From: Planctomycetota bacterium
GTDB taxonomy: Bacteria > Planctomycetota > SZUA-567 > H5-PLA8 > CALKMO01
Direction of reading: 5' to 3'
DNA length: 12,773 nucleotides
NCBI GenBank assembly: GCA_026417845.1
Contig: JAOACM010000072.1
Location: 1 to 12,773 of the forward strand
In this document: one piece after another, positions 1 to 6,826 of the stretch
Layout: the number at the start of each line of letters is the position of its first letter
How positions within the stretch are numbered: the stretch's first letter is position 1
Notes under the pieces: model-generated
What the model was told of the DNA's origin: nothing
Seen by the model: the letters and a program-made list of their open reading frames with translations, nothing else
The model's database searches: none
Program-made: the position numbers and the translations under genes

Positions 1-409
1 GCCCCATATATCTCTTCTCGTGCTGCTTCTCGGCGACGGCTATGGCGCGGAAGACCTCCGCTATCTCTCTGAAGCCCTCTTCTTCCGCCACCTTCGCGAA
101 TGACGGATACATCTCAGTCCATTCGTACCGCTCGCCGCCGGCGGCAGATTTCAGATTCTCAGCCGTCGTCCCTGTTACTCCGGCCGGGAAGGATGCCGTT
201 ATTTCCACCTCGCCCCCCTTCAGGAACTGAAACAGCCTCTTGGCATGCTCCTTCTCCTGATTCGCCGTCTCTTCGAATATTGCGGCTATCTGCGCGAAAC
301 CATCCTTCTTCGCCGCGCTCGCAAAATACGTATAGCGGTTCCTTGCCTGCGACTCACCCGCAAACGCAGTCAACAGGTTCTTCTCGGTGCGCGATCCCTT
401 CAGATCCAT
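1..409 (-). CDS. rbr: Rubrerythrin, 3' end cut by window edge
   Basis: This is a non-haem di-iron peroxidase that reduces hydrogen peroxide in the cytoplasm of anaerobes, usually taking electrons through a C-terminal rubredoxin domain. The first 136 codons are present and form the ferritin-like four-helix domain. The ligand pattern is complete: E19 in the first helix, E52 and H55 (ExxH in QEKEH), E93 and E96 in GERYEWTEM, and E127 and H130 in AEKQH. The MYPSF motif after the third helix is also typical. The rubredoxin domain would lie left of base 1, so its presence is unknown. The ATG at 407-409 is supported by a strong GGAGGG Shine-Dalgarno (419-424). The gene lies 236 bp after the permease gene in the same direction. 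A PerR-type regulator upstream makes peroxide control likely, but I see no operator directly before this gene. Confidence 0.95.
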   Translation of the reverse strand, partial: MDLKGSRTEKNLLTAFAGESQARNRYTYFASAAKKDGFAQIAAIFEETANQEKEHAKRLFQFLKGGEVEITASFPAGVTGTTAENLKSAAGGERYEWTEMYPSFAKVAEEEGFREIAEVFRAIAVAEKQHEKRYMG

Positions 410-645
410 CGTGCATTTCCCTCCTTCCTTCGATTGGGCGATGGCCTCGCGACTATCAGCCACCTTCTCCCCGTTCCCGTCCAGCCTTCCAACGCCCTTC
501 CCGGCTTTCCCCTTTATTCCAGCTTTCCCCTTCTACCCTTGCTCAGGCCTTTCGCCTGATACCCTCGCCCAGTTTCGTGCTCCCCCGCGTCCTTCCCGGC
601 CTCTCGTTGAAAAGCCCTGGCGGCAGCCGTCCGGCACAGCTTGGC
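410..645 (-). promoter_or_regulatory. Purine-rich leader before rubrerythrin with a small hairpin
   Basis: These 236 bases between the permease stop and the rubrerythrin ATG hold no gene. On the minus strand the stretch is strongly purine-rich. It contains a perfect 6-bp stem with a 5-nt loop (543-548 with 554-559, loop GAAAG read on the minus strand) and two near-identical 14-mers (501-514 and 519-532, one mismatch). The hairpin has no following U-run, so it is not a standard intrinsic terminator. I see no convincing promoter boxes or Fur/PerR box. Rubrerythrin may therefore be read through from perR, or use a promoter I cannot recognise. Confidence 0.4.
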
Positions 646-2067
646 TCAAATCGCTTCCGCTTCGAACCCTGCTCTCCGGACGGCACTCACTAAGGCCGGC
701 GTTTCGATCCTGTCGCCCCAGACCTCAGCCACGCCCGTTCCGATGTCCACCCTGACCCCTCCGACGCCCGGGCAGGCCGCCAGTGCGACTCGGACGGCCT
801 CTGCGCAATGCCGGCAGGTCATTCCGGCTATTTTCAGCTCCAGCGATGATATCCGGCTGTTGCCGCGATCCTCCGGCGCACCGGACGATATGTCTGGCGG
901 AAACTGCCCTGCGGTCTTCGCGTCCATTTCCCGGCATGGCCCCGACGATACCGCGATCGCCCCGCCGCCAGCTGCCGCGCGTGCCCCAGACCTCCGCGCT
1001 ATCGCTCCAGCCAGCATGCCGGCAAGCAACAGCGCCAGCAGGACCGCCGCGGACACGTGATTTGCCCACAATGGAAGGACTTCCGCCGGGCAGCACATAT
1101 CGGCTCCGGCCATGCCGACACCGGCCGACAGAAAGTCCAGCAGAATGCCGGCGGCGAGGGCGACGGCTGAGAGGACCGCAAGATATATCGCGGCTCCGCG
1201 ACGGCCGAGGAGCCTGACCGCCGCCGCGATGGTGGCCGCGTTCGTCGCCGGCCCGGCGATCAGGAACACCAGCGCGGCGCCGGGCGTGACCCCCTTGGCG
1301 ACAAGCGCCGCCGCGACCGGTATCGCACCGGTGGCGCAGACGTACATCGGGATCGCCAGCAGCATCGCCGCCAGCATCCCGGCGATTCCCCCGACAGAAG
1401 AGAAGGTCGCGAAAATCTCGCCGGGTACCAGCGCAGCTATGATCCCCGCTGCCCCCAGCCCGATCAGCAGGGGCCGGGCCATATCCCCGGGGAGCGTCAC
1501 GAAGCCGTATTTCAGAGCGCGGATAACGCGCCCGCCTCCGCCCACGACGTCCGAAGAACAGCATACTGACGGCGTCGCGCAAGCCGGCCGGTCCGACCCC
1601 CCGGCATTCTGTCCGTCGCTCGCGGCTCCGCCGCCACCCCCATCGCTCCGGTTTCTGCACGTCAGGGCAACTGCAGCTCCGCAGAGCAGACCGCTCACGA
1701 GAGCGACCAGGGGCCTGACGACCGCAAAAACCGGGCCCATCATGCCGTAAGTCGCCAGTATGCTGTCGGCGCCGGTCTGGGGGGTCGAGGCCAGAAAGGC
1801 GGCGGTCGCACCCCTCCCGGCCCCCTGCCTGCGCAGACCAGCGGCCACCGGAATCACGCCGCACGAACACAGAGGCAGCGGGATTCCAAAAAGCGTCGCC
1901 TTTATCACAGGCCAAGGGCCGCTTCCGCCCAGGTGCCGCTCGACCCACGCCGGCGGTATCAACACCGAAAGGACCCCGGCCGCAAGAAAGCCCAGGAGCA
2001 GATAAGGAGCCATCTGCCCGAGCATAAGCCAGGCGGAGGCCGATATGTTCAGGAAGGCTTCGATCAT
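646..2067 (-). CDS. SO_0444-type Cu/Zn efflux permease with C-terminal HMA domain
   Basis: A polytopic inner-membrane permease of the PF03773 (DUF318/ArsP-like) superfamily, closest by eye to the SO_0444 Cu/Zn efflux group, proposed to export soft metal ions. The 473 residues show two pseudo-repeated halves: PLCSCGVIPVAAGL (C67, C69) with ASTPQTGAD, and YVCATGAIPVAAAL (C244) with AGPATNAAT. Between them is a glycine-rich loop with C163 and the pair C169-C170. A further CC pair (C325-C326) lies near the last membrane helices. Residues about 408-473 form a heavy-metal-associated domain with the GMTCRHC metal site (C418, C421), probably a metal-delivery module. The ATG at 2065-2067 overlaps the stop of the upstream gene as ATGA and has GGGAGG 6 nt ahead (2074-2079), so the two are translationally coupled. 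Metal specificity cannot be read from sequence; arsenic-type export is the main alternative. Confidence 0.9.
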   Translation of the reverse strand: MIEAFLNISASAWLMLGQMAPYLLLGFLAAGVLSVLIPPAWVERHLGGSGPWPVIKATLFGIPLPLCSCGVIPVAAGLRRQGAGRGATAAFLASTPQTGADSILATYGMMGPVFAVVRPLVALVSGLLCGAAVALTCRNRSDGGGGGAASDGQNAGGSDRPACATPSVCCSSDVVGGGGRVIRALKYGFVTLPGDMARPLLIGLGAAGIIAALVPGEIFATFSSVGGIAGMLAAMLLAIPMYVCATGAIPVAAALVAKGVTPGAALVFLIAGPATNAATIAAAVRLLGRRGAAIYLAVLSAVALAAGILLDFLSAGVGMAGADMCCPAEVLPLWANHVSAAVLLALLLAGMLAGAIARRSGARAAAGGGAIAVSSGPCREMDAKTAGQFPPDISSGAPEDRGNSRISSLELKIAGMTCRHCAEAVRVALAACPGVGGVRVDIGTGVAEVWGDRIETPALVSAVRRAGFEAEAI

Positions 2068-3146
2068 TGCGCGCCTCCCGCCGCCACGGCATTATTATTG
2101 GAACCTCGCCGGAAACCCCTGGAGTGGAGCTTGGGGGCCGAGGCCGCCTCCCTGCCTGCCCGGAGGTTTCCCGGAGAGGCTCCCATTGGAAAAAACGAGC
2201 GGGGGGAGCCGAGGGCGTCGGCCCGGCGTTGGACGGTGAGGGGTCTTTCCCGGAAAAGGCCTCGCCCCGGCATCCCCCCCGCTCCCCGCTCATACAGTCC
2301 CTTCGATTCCTCCCAGATCACGTCCCGGCGTATTCCGATCCGCGTCAGGACGAAGTCGTACCGGACCGGATCTTCCGGCCGGATCCGGCGGAACGCGCCC
2401 GTGATCTCGACCGCCGCCCGCCCGTCCGCGACGGCCCGTTTCGTCAGCCCGATCTCCGTCGCGATCCGGTGCATGTGCGTATCCACAGGCACGATCAGCA
2501 TCTCCGGCCCGACCGTTTCCCATCCGCCGGGATCAACATCGTCCCGCCTGACCATCCACCTCAGGAACAGGTGGAGCCGTTTGCATGCGCTCCCCGATTC
2601 CGGCGACGGCAGCAGCCCGTCGTGCCATCGCCCCCCGAAATCCTCCAGATGCCGCACAAAGGCCGAAGCGGCGCCGAGGACGTCCACGTCGCCAGGCCGC
2701 AGACCATCCGCGAAACACCGCTCGAGCGAACCGTACTTCCGGACCGCGCGCCCCGCCGCATACAGCAGCGAGGCGATGTCGTCCCCGGACGTGAAGCGGT
2801 GCCTGACGCCCCGGAGCGCGGAGCGGAGCCGCCGGAAATCCGACCGCGCGACAAATTCAGCCGGAGCGCCGCCCAGCCTGTCGAGCACGATCGAGACGCT
2901 CCTCAATATCTGGGCCACACGCCCGTAGGCCAGCGACGATGCGATCAGGCCGGCGATCTCTCGGTCGGCCATATCCGGATATCCGTACAGGAACTGCAGA
3001 GGATCGGGCGCAACGTACTCGCGCCGGTTGCAGCGCTCGTACAACCGTTCCAGCGCGGCAGCCAGATCGTACTCCACCCCATCGCAGCGGATCCCTGCAG
3101 CCGCGCGCGCACCGGCGCATCTTCCGTCAGGCACGGCCACTACCAT
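2064..3146 (-). CDS. TIGR02757 (DUF2400) family protein with long C-terminal extension
   Basis: A conserved cytoplasmic protein of unknown biochemical role. Family features are clear: FLYGYPDMADREIAGLIASS (residues 52-71) with SSLAYGR directly after, KRLHLFLRWMVRRDDVDPGG (189-208), PVDTHMHRIA (220-229) and PVRYDFVLTRIGI (260-272). The helical layout and the VDTHMHRIA segment recall the HhH-GPD/endonuclease III fold, though no DNA-repair activity is shown here. I chose the ATG at 3144-3146 over an in-frame TTG at 3170 because GAGG sits 8 nt upstream (3155-3158). The family domain ends near residue 275; the last 85 or so residues are arginine/glycine-rich and unlike the family, which is usually about 260 residues long. 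The gene follows perR by 62 bp and its TGA overlaps the permease ATG, so it belongs to the same operon. Why it sits with metal and peroxide genes is unknown. Confidence 0.87.
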   Translation of the reverse strand: MVVAVPDGRCAGARAAAGIRCDGVEYDLAAALERLYERCNRREYVAPDPLQFLYGYPDMADREIAGLIASSLAYGRVAQILRSVSIVLDRLGGAPAEFVARSDFRRLRSALRGVRHRFTSGDDIASLLYAAGRAVRKYGSLERCFADGLRPGDVDVLGAASAFVRHLEDFGGRWHDGLLPSPESGSACKRLHLFLRWMVRRDDVDPGGWETVGPEMLIVPVDTHMHRIATEIGLTKRAVADGRAAVEITGAFRRIRPEDPVRYDFVLTRIGIRRDVIWEESKGLYERGAGGMPGRGLFRERPLTVQRRADALGSPRSFFPMGASPGNLRAGREAASAPKLHSRGFRRGSNNNAVAAGGAQ

Positions 3147-3208
3147 CGCGCAACCCTCTCCGCGGCGCAAACGCGCCGCCCGGTCCCTCTGGACGCCAAA
3201 CCGCCGCT

Positions 3209-3649
3209 TCAGGCTCCGTCAGCTCCGCAGCGGCCACGCCTTTTTCTCCCGCATTTCCTGCACCAACCGTCAAATTCCAGCCTGCATCCTGCTATCCTGT
3301 AGCCGCTGGCCTTCGCCGCCCCGGCAACCAGCTCCCTTGGAATGTCCATCGGAACATCGCTTATCCTGCCACAGCCTAGACACCGGACGTGGGAGTGAGG
3401 CGCCACGTTGCCGTCGAAGCGGCATTCGGCCCCGGCGTGCTCCAGTTTCAACGCCAGTCCTTCCTCCGACATGATCTCCAGGTTGCGGTACACGGTCCCG
3501 AGGCTTATCCGGGGCAGCCGGCGTCGCACCATCTCGTACAGCTCCGTGGCGGACGGATGTGCATCCGTGCCCCGCAGCTCCTCCAGTATCGCCCGCCTCT
3601 GCGCCGTCATCCGCTCGATCCTCCTCCCCGCCGATCCGCCACCTGCCAT
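3209..3649 (-). CDS. perR: Fur-family peroxide-responsive repressor, PerR type
   Basis: A 146-residue cytoplasmic metal-dependent repressor. The N-terminal winged helix includes HPSATELYE (31-39) and the recognition helix ISLGTVYRNL (48-57). The C-terminal part carries two CxxC zinc motifs (C90/C93 and C130/C133). Aligned by eye with Bacillus subtilis PerR, all five regulatory ligands are present: H31, D79, H85, H87 and D98 (PerR H37, D85, H91, H93, D104). Aspartate at the last position favours PerR over Fur or Zur, which usually have glutamate there; this is family knowledge, and sensing is inferred. The ATG at 3647-3649 has AGGAGG 9 nt upstream (3659-3664), so the in-frame ATGs at 3676 and 3682, which lie within the operator/-10 region, are rejected. 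It is the first gene of an operon with DUF2400 and permease genes and probably represses itself. Confidence 0.93.
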   Translation of the reverse strand: MAGGGSAGRRIERMTAQRRAILEELRGTDAHPSATELYEMVRRRLPRISLGTVYRNLEIMSEEGLALKLEHAGAECRFDGNVAPHSHVRCLGCGRISDVPMDIPRELVAGAAKASGYRIAGCRLEFDGWCRKCGRKRRGRCGADGA

Positions 3650-3658
3650 ACCTGGAAA

Positions 3659-3664
3659 CCTCCT
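3659..3664 (-). promoter_or_regulatory. Ribosome binding site deciding the perR start
   Basis: A perfect AGGAGG on the minus strand, 9 nt before the ATG at 3649. It rules out the two in-frame ATG codons further upstream, which have no comparable site and overlap the operator. Confidence 0.85.
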
Positions 3665-3667
3665 ATT

Positions 3668-3686
3668 AGTAACCATTATCATTATT
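3668..3686 (-). promoter_or_regulatory. Fur/PerR-like operator
   Basis: The minus strand reads AATAATGATAATGGTTACT. Counted by eye it matches the classical 19-bp Fur box (GATAATGATAATCATTATC) at 14 of 19 positions, with the left two hexamers nearly perfect and the right one degenerate. Read as a 7-1-7 element it also resembles a Per box. It overlaps the -10 hexamer of the perR promoter, so bound repressor would block RNA polymerase. Autoregulation is inferred from this position. Confidence 0.75.
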
Positions 3687-3710
3687 AACAGATTCCCCGC
3701 GGCCAGTCAA
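3682..3710 (-). promoter_or_regulatory. perR: Sigma70-type promoter of the perR operon
   Basis: On the minus strand TTGACT (3705-3710) is followed by a 17-nt spacer and TAATAA (3682-3687), close to the consensus -35 and -10 with ideal spacing. The predicted transcript start is about 3675, giving a short leader of about 25 nt that still contains the AGGAGG site. A run of seven T lies just upstream of the -35 (3712-3718) and might act as an UP-like element. Confidence 0.8.
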
Positions 3711-3723
3711 GAAAAAAATTCCG

Positions 3724-3738
3724 CGCCCCGCGTTTTTG
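3724..3738. repeat. 15-bp direct repeat, copy 1
   Basis: The sequence CGCCCCGCGTTTTTG occurs here and again, identical and in the same orientation, at 3890-3904. This copy lies 14 bp upstream of the perR -35 hexamer. The role is unknown. Confidence 0.7.
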
Positions 3739-3889
3739 GGTGCATGACCGCAACTGCGGATCCAGGAGAGTGTGGGCTGGAGACCGGATTTGCCATAGCC
3801 TGCCCTGTTCGGAGGACGCGGACCGGATGTACGCGCCTCAAGCGCGGCCGCCCGCAGGCAGTTCCAGCGCTTTTACATATGCGGCCATT

Positions 3890-3904
3890 CGCCCCGCGTT
3901 TTTG
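3890..3904. repeat. 15-bp direct repeat, copy 2
   Basis: Identical to 3724-3738, with 151 bp between the copies. It lies in the gene-free gap and is followed by an AT-rich stretch. Confidence 0.7.
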
Positions 3905-4117
3905 AATTTTTCAGAATGCGCGGCCGGGGCGCGCGGGCTTTCACTTCACGCGGAAACGTCGTAGTCATGAGATCTGGATCACTGGCGTCGGGCTTCCCCC
4001 TAGGCGCCCGGAAGCAGCCACGCTATCGGGCGGCGGATCGTGGGGACGTAATTGTTTGCCGCCCCGTATGTGCAGGGCACAGGGGTGCTGAGTATATGCG
4101 GTAGCGCTATTGCTGTC

Positions 4118-4147
4118 CTGCTCGATCGCACCACTACGATATAGCAG
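4118..4147. other. Interrupted hairpin in the gap
   Basis: CTGCT (4118-4122) pairs with AGCAG (4143-4147), and ATCG (4125-4128) pairs with CGAT (4137-4140). A 2x2 internal loop separates the two stems and the terminal loop has 8 nt. There is no T-run on either side, so it is not an obvious terminator. Confidence 0.35.
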
Positions 4148-4231
4148 CCCCAGCCTGATCCCGGCAAACAGTTGCGCGGGAACGGACAGACTTTCCACCG
4201 CGCGTACGCGACGCGGCCTGCCCGGGATTAC

Positions 4232-4262
4232 GGGAACCGCGCGCCGGACTTTCCGGTTGCCC
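4232..4262 (-). terminator. Possible stem-loop after the lyase gene
   Basis: About 12 nt beyond the TGA at 4275, the minus strand can pair GGG-c-AACCG with CGGTT-CCC (one bulged base), enclosing a small CCGGA/TCCGG hairpin (4244-4256). No U-tract follows, so it would be a 3'-end stabilising structure or a non-canonical terminator at best. Confidence 0.3.
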
Positions 4263-4274
4263 GGAGCAGCGGTC

Positions 4275-6800
4275 TCACTTCGCCGGCCTGAACTTCCACC
4301 AGGCCCACTGGAGGATGTGGCCGGCGCGCAGCATCATCGCGGAGGTCCGGCTCCAAGTGCTGTTATCCGGCAGCCACACCGGAGGGCACTTCGACTCGGG
4401 GAAACTCTGCGCGAACAGGTCGGCCGCCGTCGCCAGATAGTCGGCGTTGCCCGTCCTGGCCCCGACGTAGGCGAACAGGTCGGACAGGAAAAGCGGCGCC
4501 TCGAAGAAGCTGTCCGGGAAGGGCCTGGCGCAGCCGTCCGACAGGAGCTTGAACACCTTCTCGTCCCCCGTATGCCTGTGCAGCTCGCACAGGGAGGCGA
4601 TGGCGTAGCAGTAATTCATATCCTCCTTTTGATAGTCCTGCCCCCGTATCTGGTCGTGCGGGTTGTGCAGATGCGGGCCGTGAGCCTTCCAGATCGCGGA
4701 GACGTTCGTATCGAAAAGTTTGAGGGCCTCATCGAGCCACTTCCTGTCGGCGGTCAGGTCGTAGAGCGCGCACCACGACGCGATGCTCCAGGCGTTGGCC
4801 GCGACGTTGCCCTGGGGGCCGCCATAAGGCTTCGTTCTGGCGATGTGCTCCCAGCCCGCCCTGAGCCCATCGCCATTCCGCAGGCAGCATTCCAGCGCCT
4901 TCGGCTCGCCGGAGAGCATGTAGTAAAGCGCCACGCCGGCGAGCCAGTTCGTAGAGACCCCCGGGTAACGGTAGAGGCGATAGCAGTGGAAGGAGGGGAA
5001 GTTATAATCGCCGCGCTGGAGGCCGCGGGTCTCGGGCGGATCCCTGTCCGACCAGTTCTGGTCAACGTCTATGCGATGGCGCGCCATTGCCATCCCGATC
5101 CTCAGAAAAGCCGGATCGCCGAACCGCATGGCGTTGATCAGCATTATCCACGGCCAGTCGTAGTGCAGGCAGACCGGCCCCCTGCCCGGCACGGGCAGGT
5201 CGCCATAATCCATCCAGCCGAACCAGTACGTGGAATCCGAAACGTAGCTGACTATGGATTCCGAAGACACCTCCGCGGCCTTTGGTATTCCGTTCGGAGC
5301 CTCAGGGTCCGCGACGCTCCGGGCCATCCGGCACCAGGCCGACAGCTTCGCGTTGCAATCCCTGTCGGCGGTGCGCACCTCCGGCGGAGCGAACAGACCG
5401 GGCGCCGCCTCGGTCGAGGCGTAGTATTCCGCTGAGGCCAGCGCCGCCGGCGGGGCGGACAACTCCGCCCATGTTTCCTTCGCATCCCTGCCAGAGAAAT
5501 CTAGGATGAATTCGTGCCCCTTGTGCACACCCCCGGGCAGGAAATACAAGCCATCCCTCGGAAGGTTCTGGAGCGTCCTGTCGAACAATCCGCTGCTCTT
5601 CAGGTCCGGCCGCGCCCTCGGCCACTGCCCCTCCCTCGGCCACAGCCACAGCCGGAGCATCCCAGCGTCCAGTTCGATCGCCTTCTCGCAGTTCTGCCAG
5701 AAATCCCGAACGGCCACCGTAAGCGTCCCACCTTCTCCCTTCAGCCCGACCACGCCCTCCGTTCGTTCGCCCTTCTTCAGTTCCTTTCCCCCCGCGGACA
5801 CGACGTATTCGAAGTCCCTCCAGGTATAGAACGGTCCCTTCTTGTGCTGGACCTTCTCCTGGCCCCGCGCCATATGGCAGAACTGGTAGACCCTGAACGG
5901 TCCGGCGCTTTCTGCGCCTTCGCACGCGACCGTTACCTTCCCGCCGATATCCGGTGCGATCTCGACGGCCATCCCGTCGAACGCTAACCATTCGATGTTC
6001 GGCGATGTGCCGCTTTCGTCTTTGGCCGCGTAGTAGCCCATGGCGCCGTGGTTCTCCAGCCAGAGGTGTACCTTGATGAACTTCGCGCCTGCGAAGGCGC
6101 TTACCCTGGCGGTGTACCTCAGAAGATCGTTGTGGATGCCGGGGAATTTCCCACGCGCCAGGACGGTCGCCCGCATCGGTCCGGCCAGTTCCACCCTGAC
6201 TTCCTCCGGCGGCCCGGCGACGACCTCCCCGCCATCCTCCTTCCAGAGCACAAGGCCCCTGCCCGACGGGGCAAGTCTTTCCCTGCCGTCAACCTTCAGC
6301 GAGGCGAACAGCCCCGGCTTCCCGCCTCCCATGGCGAACTCCAGCGGCCCGCTGGATACCTTCACCCCGCTCCCGCCGACGGCCTCGACCCTGACCGGCG
6401 ACCGCGGCGGCGGATTGTCGCCGGAATCGGAAACAGACAGCTCCACCCTGCCGCCGGCGGGCAGGTCGAGCTGGACATCCATCAGCGCCCAGCGCGCCGA
6501 TCCGTCGTCCCAGGGGACCGTTTTTACGAACTGCGCGGGTACCGGTTTTCCGCCAAGCCTGACGGTCACTCTGGAGGCGTCCTTGACCACGCCCTTCGGG
6601 AAGGGGACGCCCGTCGTGACGGTCGCGGGCGAACGCGCGACCTTTTCGGTCTCCACGACGGAGAGCCGCGTCTCGAAAGCCCCGACTCCTCCCGCCGGCG
6701 CCAGGAACGCCGCTGCGGCCAGCACCGCGAACGCCGCCGGCGCCGCCGCGGCAACCGCCGAATCCGCGAAAAAGTTACGATACCGCAGCAGAACACGCAT
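4275..6800 (-). CDS. Secreted PcRGLX/YetA-like protein, putative exo-rhamnogalacturonan lyase (PL26 type)
   Basis: An 841-residue exported protein resembling the PcRGLX/YetA family, whose characterised fungal member removes disaccharides from the end of rhamnogalacturonan I by beta-elimination. A long N-terminal signal segment (about residues 15-41, alanine-rich) precedes the mature protein. Residues about 45-130 match the RIFT-barrel domain (TTGVPFPKG, GKPVPAQF, DDGSARWALMD). A central beta-rich domain follows (about 135-440, with FIKVHLWLENHG). The C-terminal part (about 500-835) is helical with repeated aromatic motifs, as expected for an alpha/alpha toroid. The ATG at 6798-6800 has only a weak GGGG site about 8 nt ahead. 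It lies 53 bp after a glycoside-hydrolase-like gene in the same direction, so the two are probably co-transcribed. Substrate is inferred from family only; I cannot assign catalytic residues with confidence. Confidence 0.83.
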   Translation of the reverse strand: MRVLLRYRNFFADSAVAAAAPAAFAVLAAAAFLAPAGGVGAFETRLSVVETEKVARSPATVTTGVPFPKGVVKDASRVTVRLGGKPVPAQFVKTVPWDDGSARWALMDVQLDLPAGGRVELSVSDSGDNPPPRSPVRVEAVGGSGVKVSSGPLEFAMGGGKPGLFASLKVDGRERLAPSGRGLVLWKEDGGEVVAGPPEEVRVELAGPMRATVLARGKFPGIHNDLLRYTARVSAFAGAKFIKVHLWLENHGAMGYYAAKDESGTSPNIEWLAFDGMAVEIAPDIGGKVTVACEGAESAGPFRVYQFCHMARGQEKVQHKKGPFYTWRDFEYVVSAGGKELKKGERTEGVVGLKGEGGTLTVAVRDFWQNCEKAIELDAGMLRLWLWPREGQWPRARPDLKSSGLFDRTLQNLPRDGLYFLPGGVHKGHEFILDFSGRDAKETWAELSAPPAALASAEYYASTEAAPGLFAPPEVRTADRDCNAKLSAWCRMARSVADPEAPNGIPKAAEVSSESIVSYVSDSTYWFGWMDYGDLPVPGRGPVCLHYDWPWIMLINAMRFGDPAFLRIGMAMARHRIDVDQNWSDRDPPETRGLQRGDYNFPSFHCYRLYRYPGVSTNWLAGVALYYMLSGEPKALECCLRNGDGLRAGWEHIARTKPYGGPQGNVAANAWSIASWCALYDLTADRKWLDEALKLFDTNVSAIWKAHGPHLHNPHDQIRGQDYQKEDMNYCYAIASLCELHRHTGDEKVFKLLSDGCARPFPDSFFEAPLFLSDLFAYVGARTGNADYLATAADLFAQSFPESKCPPVWLPDNSTWSRTSAMMLRAGHILQWAWWKFRPAK

Positions 6801-6826
6801 CGGATGTTCCCCGAATCAAGCCGCCT

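Larger units (their letters stand above)
3711..4274. other. Gene-free gap rich in small inverted repeats
   Basis: I see no credible gene in these 564 bases. The longest minus-strand reading frame (3965-4198) starts at GTG without a ribosome binding site and resembles no family I know. Several inverted repeats are visible: 3992-3997 with 4010-4015, 4069-4073 with 4077-4081, an interrupted one at 4118-4147, a 10-bp palindrome at 4201-4210, and one at 4232-4262. A 15-bp direct repeat lies at 3724-3738 and 3890-3904. The stretch separates the end of the lyase gene from the perR promoter. It may be a 3' untranslated or termination region, or hold a structured RNA. Confidence 0.5.

Noticed and set aside
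725..2293. Minus-strand 522-codon reading frame in another frame over the permease
   Set aside because: It shares the strand but not the frame with the permease; the product is Arg/Gly-rich and has no membrane helices or motifs.
2067..3302. Plus-strand 411-codon reading frame
   Set aside because: It is antisense to DUF2400 and perR, both of which have clear family motifs and ribosome sites; its own translation is Arg/Pro-rich noise.
3650..3682. Upstream ATG codons at 3676 and 3682 as perR starts
   Set aside because: They lie inside the operator and at the -10 box, so they would not be in the transcript; the ATG at 3649 has AGGAGG at ideal spacing.
3965..4198. Minus-strand 77-codon reading frame in the gap
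   Set aside because: It has a GTG start with no ribosome binding site, no recognisable motif, and is laid over several inverted repeats; probably chance.
4110..5435. Plus-strand 441-codon reading frame
   Set aside because: It is antisense to the PcRGLX-like gene; high GC keeps the frame open, and there are no family motifs.
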